From NCBI GenBank assembly GCA_028564705.1, contig JAPXFQ010000189.1, positions 434,001-498,000 on the forward strand: a DNA stretch of 64,000 nucleotides, read 5' to 3'. This document shows positions 37,215 to 48,800 of the stretch, piece after piece. The stretch comes from Apricaphanius iberus (Eukaryota > Chordata > Actinopteri > Cyprinodontiformes > Aphaniidae). The translations under genes and the position numbers were made by a program. The notes beneath the pieces are model-generated. The model saw nothing but the letters and a program-made list of their open reading frames with translations, did not search any database and was not told the DNA's origin. The number at the start of each line of letters is the position of its first letter. Positions within the stretch are counted from its first letter, which is position 1.

Positions 37215-40200
37215 TCAGATCTCAGCCTTTCCTGCATCGCCCTTTCCTTTCATCTGTGTCCAGCTTGCAAAGATGGACTCCTCATAGTCTCCCACACCTT
37301 CAAACTCTGCATCTGGAGACTCCGAGGACAAAAGTGCACTTTCTTCTTGTCCATGAAAACCCTCAGAGAAATTTAACAAAGCCCATTTTTACTCATGCAT
37401 GAATGATGTAAAGAAATTAAAGAGTTTTAGATACAAAACATTTTTTCTGGGAATTTTGTTCGTCAATCTTACCTCATCGTTCGTTTCCAAGGACTTTATT
37501 AGAAATGTTAAAATCTGTTTTTTAATGGTGGTGTGATTGTAGTATCGAATGGCCTCCTGTTAAAAGGTGAGATAAGGTAAGATAACTGTGGATATGCTTC
37601 AGCGTCATCGGTTTTTAATTACAATACAAATATACCTTTATTTACACTATGATAGCAAAGTTTAGGTAGCATCATTAGGGGGTCTAAAGGACCTTCCTCC
37701 TTAATTCCCTTGAAATACAAGTTCTTTATCTCCCTTATGTGGTGTTTTCCAGAGTAATTTTATTACTTCAGTGTACAGTAATGCACTGGAGAAACTAGGA
37801 CAGCTTCACTTGGAGCTGAAGATTTTCTCAGTGTTTTGTGATATTTTCCAAATGGCTCCTAGTAAGAGTTCTTCTTACTTCTCTGGGTGTGAAGTGATGG
37901 GACTGAAGACCCCACTGTGGACTGTAGGCCTTATAGTACAGCAGGTTGTGCTTCATTGCTGGGTCTTCAGGCTGGAACATGAAGTAGCTGTACGCACAGG
38001 GCACGGCTCTGCGGCCGTCGTTCACTAAAACGGAGAACGAGAAAGATGAGCACCAGCTGCAGAACAAGAATCTGAAGAAACTGAAAGCTTGAGTCATGCT
38101 GAACGTACGCTTGTAATAAGCATACTGGAGGTAGTGGTAAATAGTTGGCACAAAGTTTTCCACGAAGTAGCCACCAACGTTGGGCATTAGGTTTTCCTCA
38201 CACTTTATTTTGCACTTCAGTGTGTCAATGTAGACTTCTGAGGTGGGAAAAGAGAATGGTTACTTTACTGGAAAGGTTGATAAAAATAATCTTTAGAGAG
38301 ATCTGCTGTTATCAGACAAAGGAAGCTGAAGTGAGTTTTTCTTTTCCAGATCTTTTTCTGATCTAGGCTTCAAATTATAGTCTGAAAGCCTAAACAAGAC
38401 CAAGGTCTTTGAACTTGTCTTACTTTTTGGATTCCGCTCTGAACAGTAAAATACTGATTTTGCATCTGATTTCAAAACACACCCAGACAGTTTTGCTGAA
38501 ATAAAAAAAAAAGTGGAAAAGGATTCTGAAAGCAGAGAGAGAAAGCCTCTAACTATTTGCTTGCTTAACCTTCACTTACTTATGACTCCATCATCTGCAT
38601 GTTTCTGGCACGGTTACACCACTGTCTGTTTATTGTCAATTGTCTGTCAATACCCGATACCCATCTGATACTATTTGGGATCGAATCCCGCCTGGGCCCT
38701 CGTGTACCTTGCCACATCTTGTTGAATTAATAAACTGTATAACTTCTGGTGCCTTTCTTAAAGAGACTAAAGGCACCAGACTTTACAAACTAAACATAAC
38801 TAAGACAAAATAACAGATGTAAAATATAAAATTACCACAGAAATAAAATTTCAAGTGAAAAATAAATATTTTTTGGTGAATTTGTAGCAGATTTTCCTCA
38901 TTCATTGGTTCATGGTACGATACCAGTACATTAAGCAGTATCGGGGCCGATACCAGTATCGCTATCGGTGCATCCCTACTTTTGTCTTCACTTCATCTGT
39001 TGTGATGACTCTAATTTCTGCATACTAACCTGCTAATAGAGTATAGAAGTCCCTGTATGATGAAACCTGACTGATCCCTTCACATTCTGCCTGACAGAGA
39101 TCATATTCCTGCAGGTAGAGCCTCAAGGCTTCCTCAAGGTGTTTGACGCTGCTGCTGTAGTTGCCCGAATCGACCAGTTTCACGCCACTAACAAATGAAG
39201 GCTGAAAAAGAAAATGCCAAGTCAGTGGTACGATGAACTTTAAAAGTCACAATATTGAGGAGATTATCCCAGCTAAGAGGACATAAGGGTCACATGAAAG
39301 CGCTCGAACTATGGCTCAAGGTTGAGTTTAAATGCTGTTTTAGAGCATGATGCTTTTTGGTAGATAAGAGTAAAGTTCTTGATGCAAAAACGTTTCTCTT
39401 ACCTATGTAAATAAAAGTCTGAATCCACCTTGTTGACATGAATGTAATTGGTGGGCTGAGTTAAACACTAGTTCTTTTTACTCCAAACATCGCATTGCAT
39501 AATTTACCTAAACATTTGCATCACGGAGAAAGACGCAGTCAGGCGGTTCCCACCTCATAAAGTCGTTCTTCGTGGTCTATGAGGAAGCCGTTTAGGTCGT
39601 ACTCTGTCTTGTACTCCTCCATCAGCTGAAGCATCTCCTGATCAGCTGGATTCCTCTGGAGGAAGGTGTGTGCACAGGGGACGGCCTTCTGCAGGTTGTT
39701 CAGCTGGACAACAATCGGATAACAATCAGCTGGGCCTTTAAAGTAGGAGTGACAGTGTACTAGGACTTTAACAGGACAGATAACCGATCCATTAGAAAAG
39801 CTAATAAACCTCAGATGGAACAAGTTAAGATTTTCCAGCAGGATCCTTGAAGAAATCTCTTGTAGTCTTCCTCTGATGCAGCGCGTCCATCCAGTTTAGG
39901 CTTTAACATTTCTAAACATCACGTTTGGTTTATATTTTCTAAACAATAAAGGCTATTGTAGAGAATATTTAAAGTAAAGAGGCTAAACATTGACTGGACC
40001 CTGTGCTGAGGTTTACCCTACCTCTCATCAGGTGTCTTCCGGAGATGAACAGCCTGCCCAACCTAGTAATTATTATCCATGCATATATTCTACTCTTTCA
40101 CTTACTAAAATAATGTTTGAAAGTATGAAAAACACAACAAAATGTTTCAGATCCACATTTAAGTATTCTTTCAAACCTCTGTGAGTTTCCCTTCATCAAG

Positions 40201-41721
40201 TTAACGGGCTCCAGTTCCTCAAATACAGGTTAAACATTCAAAACTAATTTGTAAAAATACTTTTAAGTGCTTTGCAGAAATCTGAAACAAATGGACAGAA
40301 AAGAAGCATACTTTTTAGGAAAAATTATCTCTGAGGATGGAAAATGCAGCAAATGCTACTGTGTGAAGAGGAAACTGTAAATAAAAGTATGAATAAAACT
40401 GAAATCGAAAACTTAACTTTGAAGAGTAAACGTGAAAAATATGTTTTAAAAAGTGTAAACCTAAAGCCTAAGAGAATACTAAACCAGGGATGTCCAACAT
40501 TTGACCCAGGGGGCCATTCGGTACAAACTCAGGTGGTTAAGGCAGATTCACAATCCACATTAAATTTCTTGTTTCATTACAAGTTTGTTTTTAGTTTGTG
40601 GAAATAAAAGAAAATATGTTGCAGTATTAATAAAGAAAAAATTATGTTGACGGTTTCGTGGCCAAACAACTACTTTCAACTTAATATTCTGGCCCCCATA
40701 GCAAAACATCTGGACATCCCGGAACTAAGCATAAGAATAACAAAATTGATAGGAATATTTAAAAAATTCATATTAATTTTAAATTGCTCAAAATAATATT
40801 TCAAACAGATTGCATAGATAAAAGGCAAATCTATTGTTTCTTCTAATTTGAAGAAATAAGATTGCCCTTATCCTCAAGATCTCCCATCCTGCAAATTTTT
40901 GGTTGTCTCTCTGCTCCAAAGCACCTGAATCAAATGGCTTAATTCCCTCATCAGTAGTCTCTCAGCTCGTTGGAGTCCTGTTGCAGAAGCCTGTTAATGA
41001 ATCATCATTTGATTGTGGTGATGTGAACCAGAAATTTACTAAAACATGCAGAATAAAGGATCTTGAGGACTCACTTTTGACACCACTGTCCTAAATGGTT
41101 TCTATAGACCCAAACTAAACACATCTTTCCCTTTTATTTTAAGCTTTCTGTAGCAGCCAGCTGTGTAGTACTTATACCAATCTGCATAACTGGAAACGAG
41201 TGGAGATTTTAATTTTTGTATAAAAAGTTCCCTCGGGACTGACTCACCTTTGAGTGAGCGTGGTGCAGGTATCTGTATGGAGCTCTTCTGCTGAACTCAT
41301 CCTGGATCTCCCTGCTGGGAGGCGGCAGCTGCAGGACAGGGAAATGCGCTCTGCACTTCTTCTGACAGGTCGCCGTCTTCACGACGTGCCAGTAGGCTCT
41401 TAGATCTGGGGCCGCTGCAGTAAAAAGCGTCTCCTCGTCACTGCTGCTGTTACAGTGAACCGCACAGTACCTCACACTTTCCCTCAGACGTCGGTGCAAA
41501 CGTAAACTCAGCTCCAAGCGCTGGATGGATTGAGTCCAGTTTCCTGCTGCGTAGCTGTCCAGCGCCAGTCCGTAGGCTGCAGTGAGGGGAAGGAGCTCTT
41601 CTTTTGGAAAACGTCTAAAATTGTAGCTCTCATATTGTGCAGATGTGTTGACCGCCAAGTTGAAAAAGAAGGACATGAAAAATATTAAATGCAAGCCTCC
41701 TTTTGCGCTCAGTCCAACCAT
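37215..41721 (-). CDS. p3h4: P3H4 (SC65): non-catalytic prolyl 3-hydroxylase family member
   Basis: Endoplasmic reticulum protein of the leprecan/CRTAP family. In mammals it joins a complex with P3H3 and lysyl hydroxylase 1 that modifies procollagen cross-link lysines. Coding exons, 5' to 3' on the minus strand: 41721-41248, 39703-39554, 39201-39030, 38237-38109, 38024-37879, 37556-37473, 37361-37215. They total 1302 nt in phase, 433 aa, close to the mammalian length. The start at 41721 gives a signal peptide (MVGLSAKGGLHLIFFMSF..., likely cut before QYESYNFRRF at 29). Four CxxxC motifs typical of the family are at 86-90, 119-123, 244-248 and 275-279. NVGGYFVENFVPTIYHYLQY, AYSYFMFQPED and the tail SPDAEFEGVGDYEE match P3H4 better than CRTAP. 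There is no 2-oxoglutarate oxygenase domain, as expected for P3H4. The next gene, fkbp10, is divergent and acts in the same collagen pathway. Confidence 0.93.
38640..38979. repeat. MITE-like repeat ending 'atcggtgcatccct'
   Basis: The right end 'gccgataccagtatcgctatcggtgcatccct' is typical of a common fish MITE. 'cccgatacccatctgatac' marks the left part, whose terminus is decayed. It lies in the p3h4 intron 38238-39029. Confidence 0.45.
40485..40722. mobile_element. hAT-type MITE, 238 bp
   Basis: The left end cagggatgtccaacatttga ... gggggcc and the right end ggccccc ... acatctggacatcccgg are inverted. The flanks tactaaac (40477-40484) and aactaagc (40723-40730) agree at 6 of 8 positions, consistent with a decayed 8-bp duplication. 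It is in the p3h4 intron 39704-41247; the rest of that intron and the intron 39202-39553 show nothing recognisable. Confidence 0.65.
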
Positions 41722-42249
41722 GATAAGCAGACATCGGCGTGTTTCCTTCCTCTCTTCTGCCTTTCCAGTATTTGTCTGGTGGTCTGCTAAAGTGTTTAGG
41801 TGTATGTGGGAGCTCTGGGAATGGGTCTTTGAGGCTCCAAGCTCAGGTTTCTTAGTGCTGGCCAACAACTAAAGAATTGAGAGTTTACTCACTGGTCAGG
41901 TTTACTGTCGTGCTGATTTCCCTCTGATTGGAGCACCTGGAAAAGAACAGCTTGTCTTTCATCGTTAAGGAGGAAGATGAACTAGGGCTGTGGGATTAAT
42001 TAATTGTATTGATTAATACAATTTTCTGTTTATGAAGATTACATTTTTGGGAAATCAATCTCTTTTTTTAAATATGCCAATGCACTACTTTGACATTTAT
42101 CAGCAGAAGGTCCAAAGTGTGCTGACCCGGGTGTGTGGTTTCCTTTCACTTTCTGAGTAAAGCCAATTGAGTTTAAGTAAGGCTGAGCGATTAATCGATT
42201 TTTCTGTTTATGAAGATTTAATTTTGGTAAAATTTAGATTTTTCATATA

Positions 42250-42782
42250 TACAGTACAGGCCAGAAGTTTGGACACACCTTCTCATTCAGTGTGTTTTCT
42301 TTATTTTCATGACTATTTACATTGTAGATTCTCACTGAAGGCATCAAAGCTATGAATGAACACATATGAAATTATGTAGTACTTTTACTTAAAAAAAAAA
42401 GTGAAACAACCTGGCCTCTAAAGTCAACGGACCTGAACCCAATCGAGATGATTTTGTATGCTGAACCGCAGAGTGAAGGCAAAAAGGGCCAACAAGTACT
42501 AAGCATCTCTGGGAACTCCTTCAAGGCTTGGAAAACCATTTCGGGTGACTACCTCTGGAAGACAGAATGCCAAGCAGTAATCAGAGCAAAGGGTGGCTAT
42601 TTTAAGGAATCTAAAATATAACATATGTATTCAGTTATTTCACCCTTTTTGTTTAAGTACATACAGTAATTCCATACATTGTGTGTTCTTGCCCTTAATT
42701 GAGAATCCACAATCTAGTCATTAAAATAAAGAAAAGGCATTGAATGAGAAGGTGTGTCCAAACTTTTGGCCTGTACTGTATA
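42250..42782 (+). mobile_element. Tc1/mariner element, internally deleted
   Basis: Terminal inverted repeats tacagtacaggccagaagtt and aacttttggcctgtactgta flank the element, with TA dinucleotides at the edges; 'tggacacaccttctcattca' and its inverse follow inward. The interior holds a mutated transposase C-terminus in which 'tcaacggacctgaacccaatcga' encodes the DLNPIE motif containing the last catalytic acid region. Only about 530 bp remain, so it is non-autonomous. Confidence 0.85.
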
Positions 42783-43005
42783 TAAACCAATGCAATACTT
42801 TAACTTCCATAGCTCAGGTGTGAAGTCAATCTGCCCAGGACCTAACATTTTGTTTTACAAGAATATTTTACTGCTTGTTTTTAGTTGAACTTTGAATACA
42901 GGTCAGCTCTGGGACAGTGATCTAAAAAAAAAAGCAAATTTTTTAAAAATAATTTTCATCACTTGCAATTTCTTTTTAAGAAGAAGCAGCTAAAAAAAAT
43001 CTACT

Positions 43006-43200
43006 TTCACCTAAAGGATTATTAGGAACATCTGTTCAATTTCTCCTTAATGCAATTATCTAATCAACCAATCACATGGCATTTGTTTCGATGCATTTAG
43101 GGGTTGAATCAATGCCACGTGGAATTAAGGCAGTTCTGAAGGCGAAAGGAGGTCATACACCGTATTAGTATGGTGTTCCAAATAATCCTTCAGGTTAGTG
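43006..43200. mobile_element. Short Tc1-derived deletion element
   Basis: 'cacctaaaggattattaggaacatctgttcaa' at the left and 'gtatggtgttccaaataatccttcaggttagtg' at the right are inverted ends of a well-known teleost Tc1-type element. Only about 195 bp remain. It is the second such insertion in the 41983-43274 block. Confidence 0.65.
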
Positions 43201-43439
43201 TATTCAAATCAAAAATCTGATTTAGTATGAAAAAAATCTGAGATTTAACTTTCAAGCCATATCGCCCAGCCCTAAGACAAACCCACCTGTTTCAAATCCT
43301 TGCAAACTGTTTTTGTCTTCTTGACGTGAATAAAATGGCTCTTTCCCCAGAGATAGCAAAAGCAGTCATAAACTTTTTTTATTTTCATTATTTACATTGT
43401 TACTCTAATATTGCTCCCTCCCCCTCTCTACGATATGCA

Positions 43440-43612
43440 CGTTGGGTTTTTCAACTTCTCTTAATCACCATTGTGCCCTGCCCAGGGTGTTCCCCACCTC
43501 TCCTCCCGCGACCTGGAGGCAGGCATAATACCATGCCCTCACCCCCCAGTGACAGAGATTTAGCAGGTATACCCAATGGAAGGATGATGGGTGGATGTCC
43601 TGAACATCTGAT
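43440..43612 (+). repeat. Probable LINE 3'-tail remnant
   Basis: 'ctgcccagggtgttccccacctctc' and 'aatggaaggatgatgggtggatg' resemble the 3' tail of common fish LINEs that end in an ATGG-rich run. No coding part remains. Confidence 0.4.
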
Positions 43613-44248
43613 TGGTTAAGAGTCATGAATTATCTTTTTTTTTTTTCAAATAAATCCTTAAATGGGAAGAGACATATTAACATCGTAATGCATTAATAAT
43701 CCATTTATTAAATTAGCTGTATTTTCTAATGATTTTAAGTATTAAAGTATCTCCACTGGTTTTGAACTGGAAGGACTTTTGCTTCTCTCGACAAGTTGCT
43801 AAGATGTGCAACCGTGCAAACGAGGCGTTGCTTATTTTCCAGCTTATTAGCATCACAAAAGCTCAAATATTGCATGAACCACCAGCTCAAATCCCAGATG
43901 AGTTAAAAACAGAGTGCAATGGAGAGATAAGGAGGAGGTTCAAACTATCTCTTCAATCAGTCATAATGGACAAAGATCTTTCATCCCGCTGTCTGGCTTT
44001 CTAATTGTATAAGATTTAAAGAGGAGTGATAAAAACAAATGAGTTGGATTAGCTGTACTTGCCAATAGATGATGTGGTCCAGAACAGATTACTGTGGCAT
44101 ATTGTCTCTGCTGCCCGGCTATTACGCTGTTAGCATGTAATAAGATTGTCATACAGTGACAAGTCCTCCTGCCCACAGCACCACCTTCTACAACAATTCT
44201 TTGGAGATACTCAGTTTAATATTTTTGGGTTTGAATTGAAGTAATCAC

Positions 44249-44516
44249 TAGGGCTGCACCAATACCATTCAGATGTACTGACACCAGGACCCAATACCTA
44301 AAATGTGGAAATTATGGAATAATTTCACAGAAAATGTCTAGTTTTCAATTGAAATTTTCCTTTTGAGGTCATTTTTATTAATCTTTTAATTCACCATCAT
44401 TTGTTGTAACAAGCATTATAAAATAAAACCTGTCTACCAATTCATTGCATTTTTTGTGTGTGCTAGAAGTATCGGCATTGGTACTCTCTATTGGCACTCA
44501 TATCAGTTTGAAAAAA
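44249..44516. repeat. MITE-like repeat of the 'gggctgcaccaatac' type
   Basis: Begins agggctgcaccaatacc and includes 'gaagtatcggcattggtac' near the right side. It resembles the repeats at 23098 and 38640. The right boundary is unclear. Confidence 0.4.
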
Positions 44517-45404
44517 GTTGCATTGTCACATTCACATTTAATAATTTATCCTATTTAAAAATTGTGGCACTTTTAGGCCTCCACATGGCAAAGTCCTAAT
44601 TCTTATATGTTTTTGTTGTTAAAATCTCTTGTCACACGAATCAGCGGGAGCCACACTCATGAACGACCACCTTGCACATAATCCACTTCATTAAGAAGCA
44701 AAGCCTACTGGTTTTGGCTGAGGCAAAATCTTGTAGCATGGCTGTGTGGTACTGGTCAAACATGGAGTCTAGAAACTCTGCAGTAGTTGGTGTCTGTTTG
44801 CTTTACGGTCCTGAGAGGCGGATCTCTGTTGGTGTGCAGCTGCATCCAGCGATGCTGCAGAATCAGCGACTGTGATTTCAAAATAAAACAAGCAAAAAAG
44901 ATCTGGAGATTCAGATTCAGTAACGCTTCAAGTTCTCAGACGGACTTTATTCTGAAACCATCAAAATTCATTCAACGCAACAACAAAAAAAAAAGCAACA
45001 AGTTAAAAGGAAAGAAGTTTAGATAAATAGGCTACTTTAAAATTATAATAAAAAGAAACTTTGTTTTAGCGAAACCAGCAGGAGGATTTAACAGGGTAGG
45101 TTGGGTTTATTATGGCTGTCTGAGAAAAAGCTTTTATTTCTTATTGTGGAAATTTGGACAGAAGTGCTTCCCACTCCCTCCAACATTCCTCCCACTCTAA
45201 AAAAAAAAGAAAAGTCTAAGCGACCTGGAGACTGTCCACGTTTACAGCCCCACTCCACATCCGCAGCCGTCTCCCTGGAAAAAACGCGCTCCCAACCCGC
45301 AGGCCTTTAGACCGCCGCCACTTCTTTAAAATTAGGCCTAATGTCCAATTTTTCTGCTGCTTTAAAATCACTTTTTTGTCATTTGAACCCCCCTTCTTGT
45401 AAGA

Positions 45405-45787
45405 ATGCTTTCCATTTGCGTTGTCCTGTCTGTTCTCGCTGCTTGGTTTTCCGTGGAGTGTAATCCCAGTCCCGTGTTGGGAGATGTAGTCGTGGACAGA
45501 TATGAGATTCCCAAAGACTGCGCCAGGGAGGCCAAGAATGGAGACTTTGTTCGCTACCATTACAACGCCACGTTTACGGACGGGAAGACGCTGGATTCGA
45601 GGTGAGTTTATCTGTAAATGATGGTGTTCGTTGGGTTTAAAGAAAATCTGTAACTCTCAAAGGAGTGAAAATGCAGGTTCGAACATGTTTTCAGCCTCCA
45701 CTAACATGCATGCCCCGCAGATATAAACATCCTCCTTAAACTGACCCACTTCTGACATTTTCTTTTCTTTTTTCCCCTCCGTTTTTT

Positions 45788-45818
<31 letters not shown>

Positions 45819-48800
45819 GTTGCAGCTACGAGAAAGGAGCAGCCAAAGTCGGCCTGATCGGGGAGGGTCGGCTCATCGCTGGCGTTGATAAAGGCCTGCA
45901 GGGGATGTGTGTGAATGAGCGCAGGAAAATCACCATCCCACCACACCTGGCTTATGGGAGCAACGGGGCAGGTAAACTGGAAGCTTCTGGTACTCTTTTT
46001 GATCGTTGTAACATATTTGATCAGAGCCGGCCCAAGGCTTAAGCGACCCCCCTCCAAAAAAAACAAAAAAAAAAACCAATCCGGGCCCCCCATAGATGCT
46101 GAAATTGACTACAGATTAAAAAATGTATGAAAATGTGAATATTACTCCATTTGATTTAGTTTTGTTTCACTGTATCTTATTTAAAACTTTTCAATTGTTT
46201 ACATTTTTGTGTAGTAACAAGGCAAGTATCTTTGTAACTAATTATTTTATTAGTATAATTTTAAGGTAAAATTCGTTTTTTTTATTTAAATTTTTTTAGA
46301 ACATTTTGCCAAAATATCAAAATCAAATACACTTTTCAATTTATTCATCTATTATGAATTAACAATTTATTCAATTGTTAATCAAATTACTTTTTAATAT
46401 TAATTTTTTGATTGTCATTACCATTGTTACAATCTGATGCTTGAGATTAAACTTTCTATTTTGTTTGAGTTTCAAATTGACTCAAATAATATTAACAATT
46501 ACCTTTGATTTATATTTTAGGATCAGCCTCCTTTCTCAGATTAGACCAAATATTCAACGCTGTTATTGTCGGTAAATGGGGCCCCCCTGAGTCAAAATCT
46601 GCTTAAGGCCCCATAAGAATTTGGGCCGGCCATGTATTTAATACAAGAAGGGGGGGTTGTCTGTCTCTGGCAGCTTTTCCCACTCTGTAGTTCAGGATCT
46701 GTCTTGTAGCAAAATAACTCAAAAAGTTATGGACATGTGAGATCAACAGATGATTGCGGAAGAACATGCATATGTGTGATATATTTGATAAATCCGACAT
46801 TTGACTGTTCGTACGAGCAGTCATAGGATAGAATATAGGACAGCCAGGATTCGTTGACTGATTGACTAAACGTTGTCCTGGTAACAGATTGTCCCACCTG
46901 AGTTGTGGATCTCTGCAGCTGCCTCAGAGCTACCGACTGATGGCATCATTTCTTAGATTGGTACTGTGCACTAGTTTGTTTATTAATGATGGATTGAACA
47001 GAGCTCTGTGTAATATTAAAGCTTTAGGACTCATGCAGGCACTTTTTTTGGGCAACTAATTTAATCTAGGGGTAACTAGGTCTTTTAAAGATGTTTATTA
47101 TTGGAAAATGATGTATTTTCCTACAATTTTATGATGATGCTAGCAGTCTGTATTGATTTATCAAATAAAAAGAAAAGAAAAACAGAAAAGAAAAAAAATG
47201 GGAAAAACTCAAGGCTCACAAATGCGTTTCAGTGAGATTTAAAAGGTATTTGCATTCAGACAGGCTTTGTAGAAGTGCTCCTGAGTTTGTACTATTATTC
47301 ATATTATGTACAGTTTGCTTGTCCCTCATCCTGATAGATTCTTTGTAAAGATGAAAAAAGTAATCTTCTTTAGAATGTATTTTAGATTATTCTGTACACC
47401 TATAGTAGAAGGTAATTATAGAGCATCATGCTTTATAAGGTAATGTCTTTGTACTTTTTTTAACTTGTGCACTCAAATTTGAAAAGGATCGTATTATTTC
47501 TCAATTTTATAAAAGGATGCTACGTCTTTGTTTTATTTTCTATAAACTAAACCAAGGTTTGACATTAAATAGTGTCGATAGCTGTTCCTGTTATTGTTGC
47601 AAGACTTGAGTGCTGATTTACAAATACAAAACCCCAATTATTAAGGTTGATTAGATTTAACCTAATGTTGCACAAAATTGGCTGAATCTACTTTTAGAAA
47701 ACTTAAAAGAAATGTAAAACCGCTTTCATTTGAAGCATTTTAAACAGCCATCTGTTGAAACCTTGGCGTGACCGTTCGTTTCCAGGGGATGTGGTTCCTC
47801 CAGACTCCACGCTGGTGTTCAACATCCACCTCCTGGATCTGTGGAACAAGGCCGACCTGGTCGTCACCAGAACCGTCAGTACTCCCAAAGACTGCAAACG
47901 CTCCGTGATGCGCACAGACTTCGTGCGTTACCACTTCAATGGCACTCTGCTCGACGGAACCACATTCGACTCAAGGTGAGTTCTGGATGTTTTCTGTTGT
48001 TTGTTTAATGTAGAGGTTTGAGCACAAGTTAAAGTGGAATCGGCATCTAGCTGAAACATAATCTACTTGCAGGCAAAGCCAGATGAACAGCCTGTTTGTA
48101 TGTCTGTGTCTGACTTTGCGCTTGTGTGAACCCCACACAGCTACAACAGGAAGCAAACCCACAACACTTTGGTAGGCGAGGGCTGGCTGGTCAAAGGCAT
48201 GGACGAGGGCCTGCTGGGCATGTGTGTGGGAGAGATCAGACACATTGTTATTCCACCGTTCAAAGCTTACGGAGAAAAGGGATCAGGTAAGAAGATGTGA
48301 AAGCCGAACAGAGGCAAAGAATGTAACGGATAAAACAAAAAGTTTCCTCGATTTCTAATCTTGTACATTTAATTAAAAAAATATTTTAAGGACAACTTGA
48401 TTTATACACGTACTAAGCAAAACTTTCTTTTTGGCTTAGAACTGCAAAAGTGTCCCCATTCCTTCTAAACTTTTCATATTTTTCCGTTTTATTTCCATCC
48501 TTACAGTCAAAGGATGCAAAGGATTTCAATGCAATTTAAACCAACGTAAAGTTCTGCATAAATCTAAAGGAAAAACATTTTGTTTGTTTGCAAATAAAAG
48601 TCTAAAAAGCGTGGCATGCAAATGGATTTGGACTCCCTGAGAAACTTCTTTGTAGAACTAGTTCAGTCAGATTGGGTAGAGGACTTCTATGAACAAAGAT
48701 CTAAAGTCTTTTTCAGCCTCTAACCGTCCGTCTTCCTATCAATTCTGACCAGGTTCCCACTTCCCAAAGAATGATGCAGCCACCCCTGTGGTTTTTCCAC

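Larger units (their letters stand above)
41983..43274. mobile_element. Composite MITE block with 'tagggctg' inverted ends
   Basis: Left end tagggctgtgggattaatta and right end atatcgcccagcccta are inverted. A near-copy of the left end (ggctgagcgattaatcgatttttctg, 42180-42205) follows about 200 bp later, so two related copies may be joined here. Two Tc1-type insertions lie within it. Confidence 0.5.
41722..45404. promoter_or_regulatory. Spacer between the divergent genes p3h4 and fkbp10
   Basis: About 3.7 kb between the two start codons. It must contain the 5' UTRs and promoters of both collagen-processing genes, but I see no clear TATA box or CpG-rich core. Most of the spacer is mobile elements: a nested block at 41983-43274, a LINE-tail remnant near 43440-43612 and a MITE at 44249-44516. 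The first part (to about 41980) and the last 400 bp are the best candidates for unique promoter sequence. Confidence 0.45.

Noticed and set aside
45701..46093. 130-codon minus-strand open frame in fkbp10 exon 2 and intron
   Set aside because: Composed of the reverse of the CT tract, the exon 2 antisense and the transposon end; low complexity.
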